The notes: a model not told the origin generated them from the letters alone. DNA of 31,283 nt from Syntrophomonas sp. UBA4922 (GCA_002398825.1 DHBS01000005.1:82112-113394), one strand, 5' to 3'; counted from the first letter of the stretch, positions 14,984-22,609 are shown. Numbers and translations: made by a program.

Positions 14984-15850
14984 TTAGAAGGCCAGTAATG
15001 CCTCCCTGATAATCTTGGCCCCCAATATGGAGGTGTTGTCTCCTTTTTCATAGGGGGGAGCAACCTCCACCAGATCAAAACCCACCACGTCTAATTCAGC
15101 CAGAGAGTGCAATACCCGCAGCAGTTCCCGGGATGAAAAACCACCGGGTTCCGGTGTGCCGGTGCCCGGCGCGAAAGCCGGATCCAGCACATCTATATCA
15201 AGGGTGACATATACCGGACGGCTGCCTGCCTGCTGCTTAACATCGTCCACCGCGTCTGACAGCTGATCCAGGTATAATCTGGTGTTGGATTCGGCAAAAA
15301 GCAGTTCGTCCTCTGTAGCCGAGCGAATCCCCAGTTGATACAGCCGCCGCGGTCCGATAACCTCAACCACATGCCTCATTACCGTGGCATGCGATAATTC
15401 TTCTCCTAAATAGTCCTTTCTAAGGTCGGCATGGGCGTCCATTTGCACCACTACCAAATCGGGATAACGGCGTCTATAGGCTTTGATGACCGGCAGCGAT
15501 ACCAGGTGTTCTCCGCCTATGCACACGGTTTGTTTGTCCTGCTTGAGTATGGACTCCACGGTTTGCTCGATACGGTTAAGGCTTTCTACTACATTGCCAA
15601 AAGGGACGACTATATCGCCGCCGTCATAGAAATTGATGTCCAATAACGAACGTTTTTGATAGATGCTGAACTCTTCGATGCCCTCTGAGACCCCCCGTAT
15701 GCGGGCGGGCGCCAATCTGGTCCCCGGCCTGAAACTGGTGGTAGAGTCCATGGGCAGACCTAAAATCACCTTGGAGCAGGCCTTATAATCGGAATGGGCC
15801 CCCATAAAACCGAAATTCTTTTCCAGCCAGGGTAATGGGTTATCCTGCAT
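14984..15850 (-). CDS. speB: Agmatinase (agmatine ureohydrolase)
   Basis: Hydrolyses agmatine to putrescine and urea with a binuclear manganese centre. The 288-residue protein has the arginase-superfamily metal motifs GGEH (112-115), DAHAD (138-142) and DIDVLDP (218-224), and the GTGTPEPGG loop after it. It starts 3 bases after the speE stop and is the last gene of the operon pdaD-speE-speB. The two adjacent genes supply agmatine and use putrescine, which favours agmatinase over formiminoglutamase or guanidinobutyrase. Confidence 0.93.
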   Translation of the reverse strand: MQDNPLPWLEKNFGFMGAHSDYKACSKVILGLPMDSTTSFRPGTRLAPARIRGVSEGIEEFSIYQKRSLLDINFYDGGDIVVPFGNVVESLNRIEQTVESILKQDKQTVCIGGEHLVSLPVIKAYRRRYPDLVVVQMDAHADLRKDYLGEELSHATVMRHVVEVIGPRRLYQLGIRSATEDELLFAESNTRLYLDQLSDAVDDVKQQAGSRPVYVTLDIDVLDPAFAPGTGTPEPGGFSSRELLRVLHSLAELDVVGFDLVEVAPPYEKGDNTSILGAKIIREALLAF

Positions 15851-15853
15851 TTT

Positions 15854-16678
15854 TTATTCCTCAATGATCCGGCGTACAAAGCCAGGCAGCTCAAAGGCCG
15901 CTTCATGCACCTGGGGATTATAATACTTGCACCCTTCCCGGTAATGAGTAACCGGACGGCGCGGGTCGTGCTGCTTGGAGCCAACGGTAAAACTCCATAA
16001 GCCGCTGGGATAGGTGGGAACGCTGGCCAAATATAACTCGGTGATAGGAAAGGACTGTTTTATTCCTTGATAAGCCATCTTGATCACATCCGCATTAAAA
16101 AAAGGCGATTCACTTTGTACTACCAGAATGCCGTCTTCCTTTAAAGAGGCAAAAACATTCTGATAGAATTCTGCCGAAAAAAGCTGCACCGCAGGGCCTA
16201 CCGGCTCAGTCGAATCAACAATTACCACATCGAAGCGGGCCTGGTTTTCCCTCACATATTCGATTCCATCTCTGATAGTTACTTCTGCTTTTGAATCACT
16301 GAAAGCGCAGCACAGCTCCGGAAAAAAGTCCCGTGAAGCCTGAACCACATCTTCATCGATTTCCACCAGAATGCCTTTTTTCACCCCCGGATGGCGCACT
16401 ACTTCACGCAGGGTGCCGCCGTCGCCGCCACCGATGATCAGCACCTGCTCCGGCCTGGGGTGTGCGTTTAAAGCTACCAGGGTTATCATTTCATGATATA
16501 CCCATTCGTCTTTTTCAGTGGTCTGAACCATGCCGTCCAAAAGCAGCATCCTGCCAAATTGCTCGGTTTCAACCACGGCCAGATGCTGATAACGGGTCTG
16601 CGCAGCCCGCAAGGTTTGGGTGACCTTGCAGCTAAACCCCAGAGAGGGGGTTTGATATTCGGTTACCCACAGTTCCAA
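15854..16678 (-). CDS. speE: Spermidine synthase (putrescine aminopropyltransferase)
   Basis: Transfers the aminopropyl group of decarboxylated SAM to putrescine. The 274-residue protein has an N-terminal strand domain (LWVTEYQTPSLGFSCKV), the nucleotide-binding GGGDGGT at 83-89, an acidic residue at E106 for the ribose, and the catalytic-loop motif DSTEPVGPA at 155-163. Length and motifs are standard. It lies between the arginine decarboxylase and agmatinase genes; its ATG follows AGGAGG closely. Its co-substrate comes from SpeD, encoded about 4 kb away on the same strand. Confidence 0.96.
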   Translation of the reverse strand: MELWVTEYQTPSLGFSCKVTQTLRAAQTRYQHLAVVETEQFGRMLLLDGMVQTTEKDEWVYHEMITLVALNAHPRPEQVLIIGGGDGGTLREVVRHPGVKKGILVEIDEDVVQASRDFFPELCCAFSDSKAEVTIRDGIEYVRENQARFDVVIVDSTEPVGPAVQLFSAEFYQNVFASLKEDGILVVQSESPFFNADVIKMAYQGIKQSFPITELYLASVPTYPSGLWSFTVGSKQHDPRRPVTHYREGCKYYNPQVHEAAFELPGFVRRIIEE

Positions 16679-16720
16679 ATAAAATCCTCCTAACCGTATT
16701 CGAATATTCTGGTCTGGCGC

Positions 16721-17182
16721 TTAGTACCACAAAGGAACCGCTGCGAAGGCACAACCGATCTTTTCGACCACATGTTCGGTAGCGGCGGTCTTAATCTCTG
16801 CAATTTCTATATTTCTCATGGCGAAGGCTTCTCTCACCATTTTCTCCACTATGGCTTCCGCTTCCGCCTGACTGCAGTGGCCTTCATACTCCATGATAAC
16901 CCCGAAGCGATCATCCTTTTGGATACCCACCGCTACTGCTGCGGCAATCCTGGTGCCCGGCTCAGTACATGTGATGGTACCATAGGCGATAGGCAACAGC
17001 GAACCCTCGGGGATAACCAGTTCCGGATCGTACTGGCAACCAGGCGGCAATATACTGCTCACTTTCAACAGGTTGGTGTTTCCAACCCGGGCCTTTAACA
17101 ATGCGCCATCAAAGGCGGTAAGTTCTGTTTCTCCTTCGCAAGAAGCCGCAGTTAAAAAGTATTTCTTAGGCAATGGAAGCAT
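16721..17182 (-). CDS. pdaD: Pyruvoyl-dependent arginine decarboxylase proenzyme
   Basis: Decarboxylates arginine to agmatine. The 153-residue protein belongs to the PvlArgDC family known from Methanocaldococcus and found in some bacteria. The self-cleavage site is S42-S43 in LKVSSILPPGC, giving a small beta chain and a pyruvoyl-capped alpha chain. Other family marks are the N-terminal KKYFLTAASCEGETELTAFDGAL segment and the EYEGHC stretch near 118-123. The ATG has GGGGAGG about 8 bases upstream, after a promoter with a perfect -10. As the first gene of pdaD-speE-speB it defines an arginine-agmatine-putrescine route rather than ornithine decarboxylase. Confidence 0.93.
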   Translation of the reverse strand: MLPLPKKYFLTAASCEGETELTAFDGALLKARVGNTNLLKVSSILPPGCQYDPELVIPEGSLLPIAYGTITCTEPGTRIAAAVAVGIQKDDRFGVIMEYEGHCSQAEAEAIVEKMVREAFAMRNIEIAEIKTAATEHVVEKIGCAFAAVPLWY

Positions 17183-17217
17183 TGCTGAACCTCCCCATAT
17201 TTATTGACAACAGGTAT

Positions 17218-17245
17218 ATTATATCCAAATGCGGATTAAAATCAA
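17218..17245 (-). promoter_or_regulatory. Promoter of the pdaD-speE-speB operon
   Basis: On the minus strand a perfect -10 TATAAT (17218-17223), a 16-base spacer and a -35 TTGATT (17240-17245). It lies just downstream of the lysR terminator, so the polyamine operon starts as an independent unit. Confidence 0.7.
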
Positions 17246-17270
17246 ACCATTTTCTAAGGCTGGAATGGGC

Positions 17271-17298
17271 ATAAGAAAAGCCCGGTAGGTACCGGACT
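17271..17298 (-). terminator. Intrinsic terminator after lysR
   Basis: On the minus strand AGTCCGGT and ACCGGGCT form an 8-bp stem (one G-T pair) around a 4-base loop (17279-17298), followed by TTTTCTTAT. It ends the transcript that comes through lysR and the interspersed repeat. Confidence 0.7.
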
Positions 17299-17343
17299 CA
17301 GACCGTCGACAAAAGCGAATAACTGCGTTGCTCAATAGGTCCG

Positions 17344-17417
17344 CTCAATCAACGTACTATTTGTACGCCTCAATCTCGGGCCTATCGAGCGCCTTGCTCT
17401 TCGCTTCCGTCGCTCGC
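17344..17417 (-). repeat. Interspersed palindromic repeat, copy A
   Basis: Read on the minus strand, 74 bases match the plus-strand copy at 31210-31283 at 69 of 74 positions (93%) without gaps. The unit probably continues to about 17305, beyond what copy B can be compared with. Around the centre GTAC-TATTT-GTAC the flanks form an imperfect inverted repeat: GCTC, ATAGG, CCG and CGTAC recur in the same order in both arms (about 17329-17388). It starts 10 bases after the lysR stop and lies before the terminator, so it is transcribed as a 3' untranslated region. No transposase is nearby. Confidence 0.85.
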
Positions 17418-17427
17418 TCTGCGCAGG

Positions 17428-18315
17428 TTATTGCCACTGTTTCATGAATTCCAGGAATGCGTTGACCGATTTGCGCCGGGATTTCTGCCGCGGATAGATG
17501 ACGTAGAAGTGGCGCTTACTGCAGGCTTGGGCGATGTTCAAACTGCGGATCCTGGTAGTTGCCAGTCTTTTGACGGCCCAGGAGGAAACGATCGAAATCC
17601 CCATACCCGATTCCACTGCGGCCATAACCGCTTCAGTGCTGCCTGCTTCCATATAAACGCTGAGATCTTCTTTTTTAATCCCGCAGGACGAGAGCATCTC
17701 TTCCACTGCCTTCCTGGTTCCGGAACCCTTTTCTCTGAATATCCAGCGCTCTGAAATCAAGTCTGGCAAGACAACCTGCGTTGAGCGGGCCAGGCGGTGA
17801 TCTGCCGGAACCACTACCACCAGTTCATCTTCCAGCCATTGAAAGCCTTCGATTTTTCGTATGTTTATCCAGCCGCCTACTATCCCCAGATCCAGAACCC
17901 GATCCGCCACCAGGTTAATGACTTTCTCAGTATCGGCAATATCCATGGTCAGAGTTATACTGGAATAGCGGTCCTTAAAGTCCTTTAACAGGCGCGGCAA
18001 AATATACTGCCCGGGTATGGTACTGGCCCCGATATATAAAGTTCCTTTGCGTCCGTCCGCAACCTCCTCCATGGCTTTCTCGGTCTTATCCATGGCCTTA
18101 ATGACCTCCCGGGCGCACTGATACAGGGTTTCACCTGCCTCGGTGGTCTTGAGTCGGCGCCCCGACCTTTCCAAAAGCAGTACCCCGTACATATCCTCCA
18201 GGGATTGAATCTGTTTGGTAACAGCCGGTTGGGATAAACCGAATTCATCGGCAGTGCGGGACAAATTCTGGGTTTCCACGACTTTCACATAGGTTTTCAG
18301 CAGATTCAGATTCAT
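17428..18315 (-). CDS. LysR-family transcriptional regulator
   Basis: A 295-residue regulator with an N-terminal winged helix-turn-helix (LLKTYVKVVETQNLSRTADEFGLSQPAVTKQI region, about 5-36) and a periplasmic-binding-type effector domain (GTLYIGASTIPGQYILPRLL near 91-110; RVLDLGIVGG near 138-147; GSTEAVMAAVESGMGISIVSSWAV near 224-247). The effector domain resembles CysB/CbbR-like members, but the ligand is unknown. It starts 26 bases after the short sufB gene on the same strand without a visible promoter or terminator, so it is probably cotranscribed with sufC and sufB. That is unusual, as most LysR genes are divergent from their targets. The ribosome site (GGTG) is weak. Confidence 0.93.
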   Translation of the reverse strand: MNLNLLKTYVKVVETQNLSRTADEFGLSQPAVTKQIQSLEDMYGVLLLERSGRRLKTTEAGETLYQCAREVIKAMDKTEKAMEEVADGRKGTLYIGASTIPGQYILPRLLKDFKDRYSSITLTMDIADTEKVINLVADRVLDLGIVGGWINIRKIEGFQWLEDELVVVVPADHRLARSTQVVLPDLISERWIFREKGSGTRKAVEEMLSSCGIKKEDLSVYMEAGSTEAVMAAVESGMGISIVSSWAVKRLATTRIRSLNIAQACSKRHFYVIYPRQKSRRKSVNAFLEFMKQWQ

Positions 18316-18341
18316 TTATTCACCAGCCCGTAAAAAGATCA

Positions 18342-19265
18342 TCAACGCAAAAAGCCTTCAATAATAGTATCGATGGCTTGCTGTTCGGTGAGTCCCAGAG
18401 ACATGAGCTTGATCAATTGTTCACCGGCAATCCGGCCGATAGCTGCCTCATGAGTCAAAACCGCGTTGGCATCCTCGGCCACCAATTGCGGAATGGCTCT
18501 GATCTTGGAATGATCCATTATGATGGAATCACATTCCACATGGCCGGCACAGTCAGCTTTGCCAATTAAAGCCGCCCGGAAGACCTGCTCGGAGTTCTCT
18601 TTGGCGACTGACCGCGATAACACCTGTCCGCTGCCCCCGGGGCCATCAATATGCATCTCGACATGGGATTCGGCATGCTGATCGCCGTGGGTTAGCAGGC
18701 GTTCGATCATTTTCACATAACCCTTTTCTTGAATGTGAACCGTGGTGGTGCGAACAGCATCATCCACCCCGGCGATTTGCACCATTTCCATCTCTATAGT
18801 GGCGCCTTCCGCAACCTGTACGGTAGTGGTCGGATTGAGGATCTTTTTGCCCTGGCCGCTTCCTTCGCCATAATGCTTTTCCACATATCTCAGCTTGCTG
18901 TGGGGATAAAGGATAAACTCATGTATGCCGTCATGCTGTGAATTCATGTGGCTGGAGTTGTGTATGCCGCATCCGGCAATGATAGTGACATCGGCAGCCT
19001 CTCCGATGATAAAAGTATTATAGACCATGTCCGTAAGTCCTGATTTGGTGAGGATAACCGGAACATGCACGGTTTCTCCCTTGGTGCCGGGCGCCACCTC
19101 CAGATCGAAGCCCGGCTTGTCCTGTTTAGGGATGATCTGAATATTGGGCGAGGAATGACGCAGGGCCGGACTGCCGTCGATACGGATGTTGACGGCCCCC
19201 TGAGGCACTCCATCCAGGTTAGCTATGGTTTTCAAAAGGTTTGCCTGTATATCATCGAATTTCAT
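18342..19265 (-). CDS. Short SufB/SufD-family Fe-S cluster scaffold protein (SmsB-like)
   Basis: A 307-residue member of the SufBD family, much shorter than E. coli SufB (about 495) or SufD (about 420). The core beta-helix region is kept. The C-terminal cluster-site region has C239, H242, C245 and D246 (DCAGHVECDSIIMDHSKI), followed by H272 and E273 (THEAAIGRI). SufB-type proteins build Fe-S clusters with the SufC ATPase. The start overlaps the sufC stop by 14 bases, so the two are coupled. No SufS, SufU or SufD gene is nearby. This fits the minimal SufC-SufB pair described as SMS in archaea and anaerobes. That assignment rests on length and gene content. Confidence 0.88.
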   Translation of the reverse strand: MKFDDIQANLLKTIANLDGVPQGAVNIRIDGSPALRHSSPNIQIIPKQDKPGFDLEVAPGTKGETVHVPVILTKSGLTDMVYNTFIIGEAADVTIIAGCGIHNSSHMNSQHDGIHEFILYPHSKLRYVEKHYGEGSGQGKKILNPTTTVQVAEGATIEMEMVQIAGVDDAVRTTTVHIQEKGYVKMIERLLTHGDQHAESHVEMHIDGPGGSGQVLSRSVAKENSEQVFRAALIGKADCAGHVECDSIIMDHSKIRAIPQLVAEDANAVLTHEAAIGRIAGEQLIKLMSLGLTEQQAIDTIIEGFLR

Positions 19266-20001
19266 AAGCCACTTCCCCGCTGCATTGTTCTTTCATTTTG
19301 CATTCGATCTCATCTCTGATGTGCGGCCAGATTTTTTCCGGAGTGCCGCGATGCACTAGCATACCGCTCTCCAGCACCAAAACCTCATCACAGATATGGA
19401 GCATATTCTCGTTATGGGTAATGATGATAGTGGTAAGCCGGGGATTCTTTTTATACTTTCCCACGATCACGGCGATAAGCTTCTGAATGGTCCACAGGTC
19501 AACCCCCGCCTCCGGTTCGTCCATAATGCTGATAACCGCCTCCCGGGCCAGGGTCTGTGCCATTTCAATGCGCTTCATCTCACCGCCGCTCAATCCAGGT
19601 CCCACATCACGGTCCATATAGTCCTCGGGGCACAAGCCGACATCACGCAAAGTGCTGCGCAGATGCAAGTTGTCAATCCCTGGGCGGGCGATATTGAGAA
19701 GATCTTTGACCGTCAAGCCCTTGAAGCGAGGCGGCTGCTGAAAAGCGTAAATAATGCCGAGCCGGGCCCTTTCACTGATACTGAGCGGGGTTATATCCTG
19801 GTCTTGCAGGTATATGCGCCCTTGACTGGGCATGTATATACCCATTATCAGCTTGGCCAAAGAAGTCTTGCCGCCGCCGTTGGGTCCGGTGATGCCATAT
19901 ACCTTGCCGGCTTCAAACTCAGCATTGATGTCGCGAATAATCTCACGGTTTTCCCCCTGGTTATTCTCCACAACCATGGTTAAATTTTCCAATCTCAGCA
20001 T
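19252..20001 (-). CDS. sufC: Fe-S cluster assembly ATPase SufC (SmsC-like)
   Basis: A 249-residue soluble ABC-type ATPase that energises the SufB scaffold. It has Walker A GPNGGGKT at 39-46, a Q-loop (YAFQQPP), the ABC signature LSGGE at 137-141 with the SufC-type continuation MKRIEMAQ, Walker B ISIMDEPEAGVDLW at 157-170, and a switch histidine (IIITHNENML). The SGGE..R..M and DE.EAG patterns are those of SufC rather than of transporters. The ATG has CAGGAGG nine bases upstream. A palindrome (20050-20066) lies just before the gene. It follows feoA by 60 bases. Confidence 0.93.
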   Translation of the reverse strand: MLRLENLTMVVENNQGENREIIRDINAEFEAGKVYGITGPNGGGKTSLAKLIMGIYMPSQGRIYLQDQDITPLSISERARLGIIYAFQQPPRFKGLTVKDLLNIARPGIDNLHLRSTLRDVGLCPEDYMDRDVGPGLSGGEMKRIEMAQTLAREAVISIMDEPEAGVDLWTIQKLIAVIVGKYKKNPRLTTIIITHNENMLHICDEVLVLESGMLVHRGTPEKIWPHIRDEIECKMKEQCSGEVAYEIR

Positions 20002-20020
20002 AATTAAGAACCTCCTGCTG

Positions 20021-20066
20021 GGTTATGACGAATATTAGGTATATATTATCATAACCATTGGTTATG
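20021..20066 (-). promoter_or_regulatory. Palindromic candidate operator and promoter region of sufC
   Basis: CATAACCATTGGTTATG (20050-20066) is a perfect 17-base palindrome. It overlaps the feoA stop codon and falls between a weak -35 (TTGGAC) and -10 (GATAAT) on the minus strand. A third half-site, GGTTATG, is at 20021-20027, about one DNA turn before the ribosome site. The spacing and symmetry suggest a dimeric repressor or Fe-S sensor. It does not match the Fur box at 22552-22566. Confidence 0.5.
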
Positions 20067-20331
20067 AGTCCAACACATCCGGGCCTTCGTTCAGTTCATC
20101 AATCACCACTGCTTGAGCCAGGTTATAATCTACGGCAATACGATTATTGCCCAGCTTGACCAAAAACGGTCCCCGCAAGGGGTAACGAGCCACTAATTGA
20201 AATTCACTGCCCGGGCTCAGACCCATTTCCATCAGTTGCTGGCTTCCCGCAACTCCGGTGTCAATGGATGCAATGCGGGCTTTATCTCCGATTTTCAAGT
20301 TTTTCATAGTCTTCAACTCATCTACTCCCAT
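20062..20331 (-). CDS. feoA: FeoA-type ferrous iron transport accessory protein
   Basis: An 89-residue cytoplasmic protein with the SH3-like FeoA fold: LKIGDKARIASIDTGVAGSQQLMEMGLSPGSEFQLVARYPLRGPFLVKLGNNRIAVDYNLAQAVVI shows the typical L-G..A.I, R-L-E-MG-L-PG and G-...I-A...A-..I pattern (stretches abridged in discussion of function). FeoA assists FeoB-driven Fe2+ uptake. The ATG at 20331 overlaps the feoB stop by one base (TGATG); a TTG one codon earlier is also possible. Coupling to feoB is likely. The order feoB-feoA is the reverse of E. coli but occurs in Clostridia. Confidence 0.9.
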   Translation of the reverse strand: MGVDELKTMKNLKIGDKARIASIDTGVAGSQQLMEMGLSPGSEFQLVARYPLRGPFLVKLGNNRIAVDYNLAQAVVIDELNEGPDVLDS

Positions 20332-22067
20332 CAAGGCAAGATTAGATTCAGGGCCACCCCGACCAAAAATGAGCTTATTGCCCCCATGGCCAGGATAAAG
20401 GCCAGCCTTTTTGCGCCCATCTCTTTAACGATCATGGTCATGACCGGCAAACAGGGCAGTGATAAAGCGATCATGGTGATGGCGATAGTAGCCTCCCTGG
20501 GGCTTAAGGACAGATTCAGCAAGACCAGGGGGGCCAGGTAGCGCTGGAATATAGTGATCAATACGGCCACCAGGGCTTCGGCCGGGATGCCGAAAAAAAA
20601 CTGCGAAAAACCCTGCAGCCCTTTGAACCATTCCAAAACCCCGGTTTCCATCAGAGCGCGCAGGACGATATTCATCAGGAGCAGAAGCGGGAGCACTTCG
20701 GTAAAAAACCCCCCGGTTCTGGATATAACCTTTTGCCAGGTGTTTTTCCAGGCCGGAATGCGCAGCGGGGGCAGTTCATAGACAAAAGCCTCTTCCCGGG
20801 GCATCATGCGGCTCAGTCCGAAGCCTAACAGGAGCATAACGGCCAGCATGGTGGCTGCGACCACCCAGATATAGGCATGAAACTTGGCGATCACCGCGGC
20901 CATCACCCCCAGGGAGGCCGCACAGGGCACCACAATGCTCAAAAGCGTGGCGATAATAAAGCGTTCGGCCGCGTTAGGCAAAAGACTGGTGGCCATAATT
21001 GCCGGGGTTCGACAACCAAATCCCAGTGTCAAAGGTATGATGGCCTGCCCGGAAACACCGATAAAGCTGGTCACCCTCTCCAAAGCCACCGAATAGCGGG
21101 GCAGCAAGCCGGTATCTTCAAGGAGGGATATAAAGACGCTGACAATAATCATGGCCGGCATAATAATAGTAAAGGGAATCACCAGGCCTTCCGGTACGGC
21201 CTGGGACAGAACTTGGTTTACCATGCCCGGCGGCAGTAACTCCTGTATCAAGGCGGTTAATATATTGCTAAAAGGCTGTACTGCGCTGCTGATAGGTTCT
21301 TCCAAGTAATGCACCAGGGTTACCATGACAGTAAACAGGCCGTAAGCCAGAGCCAGCAATAAAACTGTGCCGATAACCGGCCGATCGAGCCAGCCCTGCA
21401 CCGTCTCCAGGTAAGTCCTCCTTACCGCGGGCTGCTGCCGTACCACCCGAGCGGCAATGGTGCGGGCTCTTTCAATGGTCTCCCTGTCGATGGTTATAAC
21501 ATTATGCTGACACGCCTGGGCGCAATGCTGGCACTGGGATGAAGCCGAATCTTTGGAAAGCTTCTCCAACTGAAGGGGGTCGATGCCGATATCAGAATCA
21601 AGCGGCTGTTTAATCCACTGCATGAGCCGGTCTAGGCCCCTTCCCTCTCCATCCGGCAAGCCGATAACCGGGCATCCCAGTTCCCGGGCCAGAATCTCCA
21701 CATCGATTTCAATGCTTAAATTGGCGGCAATGTCCATCTGGTTCAAGACCACAACAGCAGGCAGGCCCAGGGCCAGAACCTCCAGGGTCAGAACCAAATT
21801 GCGTTCCAGGTTGGCAGCGTCCACCACATTGACAATACGGAATCCGGTATTGTCCAATAATAAATCTCTTACTATGCCTGCACTGTCCCCAAGCCCATGC
21901 AGTGAATATATACCGGGCGTGTCGTAAAAGTAACTGTCGTCTTTATTCACAAAAGAAATCTTGTGGGATGTACCCGGATAGTTGGCCACCAGGAGTCTGG
22001 AGCCGGTCAATTGATTGATAAGGGCGCTTTTGCCCACATTGGGATTGCCTATGAAAATAGCCCGCAT
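20331..22067 (-). CDS. feoB: Ferrous iron transporter FeoB, short variant with a Cys-rich linker
   Basis: A GTP-binding membrane transporter for Fe2+. The N-terminal G domain has G1 GNPNVGKSA (7-15), a G2-region NYPGTSHKIS instead of the usual NWPGVTVE, G3 DTPG (49-52) and G4 NQMD (109-112). A linker at 176-190 carries C179, C182 and C186. The membrane part begins near 230 and contains the Gate-type motif GFGCRTPAIMATS and later PCAASLGV, related to the standard GFGCNVPA and SCSARLPV. At 578 residues it is clearly shorter than E. coli FeoB (773). The ATG follows GGAGGTG. It lies between fur and feoA, which supports iron as substrate. Confidence 0.9.
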   Translation of the reverse strand: MRAIFIGNPNVGKSALINQLTGSRLLVANYPGTSHKISFVNKDDSYFYDTPGIYSLHGLGDSAGIVRDLLLDNTGFRIVNVVDAANLERNLVLTLEVLALGLPAVVVLNQMDIAANLSIEIDVEILARELGCPVIGLPDGEGRGLDRLMQWIKQPLDSDIGIDPLQLEKLSKDSASSQCQHCAQACQHNVITIDRETIERARTIAARVVRQQPAVRRTYLETVQGWLDRPVIGTVLLLALAYGLFTVMVTLVHYLEEPISSAVQPFSNILTALIQELLPPGMVNQVLSQAVPEGLVIPFTIIMPAMIIVSVFISLLEDTGLLPRYSVALERVTSFIGVSGQAIIPLTLGFGCRTPAIMATSLLPNAAERFIIATLLSIVVPCAASLGVMAAVIAKFHAYIWVVAATMLAVMLLLGFGLSRMMPREEAFVYELPPLRIPAWKNTWQKVISRTGGFFTEVLPLLLLMNIVLRALMETGVLEWFKGLQGFSQFFFGIPAEALVAVLITIFQRYLAPLVLLNLSLSPREATIAITMIALSLPCLPVMTMIVKEMGAKRLAFILAMGAISSFLVGVALNLILP

Positions 22068-22106
22068 ATATCACACCTCCATTCAGGCTAGAATGGCCGC
22101 CCATGA

Positions 22107-22535
22107 TCAGGACTTGGTACAATTGGGGCAATAACCGAAAAATTTGAGGTCGTGGTCCACGATACGAAAGCCCTGCTTTTCAATATTTTTTTCCAATTCA
22201 CACAGAAGATCGTCCTTAATCTCAGTTATGCTTCCGCAGTTTACGCAGACCACATGGTGATGGTGGTGCTCCCGGTCATCGGCCAATTCGTAGCGGTACT
22301 TGCCGCTGTCAAACATGCCTTTGTACAGTATCTCCAAACTGGCCAATTTCTCCAGGGTCCTGTAAACCGTGGCTATGCCTATATTAGGCCGCAGCAGCCG
22401 GGCTTGCTGTAAAACCTCTTCGGCACTGAGGTGCTTGCCGCGGTTTCTGATCATCACCTCCAGGACTGTAGCCCTTTGGCCGGTGAGTTTATATTGGCTG
22501 GCATCCAACTTGGCTTTATAATTATCTCTGTGCAT
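22107..22535 (-). CDS. fur: Fur-family metal-dependent regulator
   Basis: A 142-residue repressor with a winged helix (YKLTGQRATVLEVM...HLSAEEVLQQA...NIGIATVYRTLEKL), a His-rich metal segment (EHHHHHVVC, 89-97) and two CXXC structural zinc pairs at C97/C100 and C136/C139. The ATG at 22535 has GGAG nine bases upstream; a longer frame from 22664 crosses the prsA terminator and is not used. It precedes feoB and feoA and carries a Fur box over its own start site, so Fe2+-Fur repression of the fur-feoB-feoA unit is likely. Zur or PerR identity cannot be ruled out by sequence, but the neighbours favour Fur. Confidence 0.92.
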   Translation of the reverse strand: MHRDNYKAKLDASQYKLTGQRATVLEVMIRNRGKHLSAEEVLQQARLLRPNIGIATVYRTLEKLASLEILYKGMFDSGKYRYELADDREHHHHHVVCVNCGSITEIKDDLLCELEKNIEKQGFRIVDHDLKFFGYCPNCTKS

Positions 22536-22551
22536 TGCGCCTGCTCCTCTT

Positions 22552-22598
22552 TGATAATAATTTTCATTTAATATAGTTAACTTGATAAGTTTTTTCAA
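22552..22598 (-). promoter_or_regulatory. fur promoter with Fur box
   Basis: On the minus strand -35 TTGAAA (22593-22598), a 17-base spacer and -10 TATATT (22570-22575). A 15-base element at 22552-22566 (TGATAAT on the plus strand, one base, then ATTTTCA) matches the 7-1-7 Fur box TGATAATNATTATCA at all but one of its specified positions. It covers the expected transcription start, so a bound repressor would block initiation. Confidence 0.75.
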
Positions 22599-22609
22599 TC
22601 CCATAGGGT

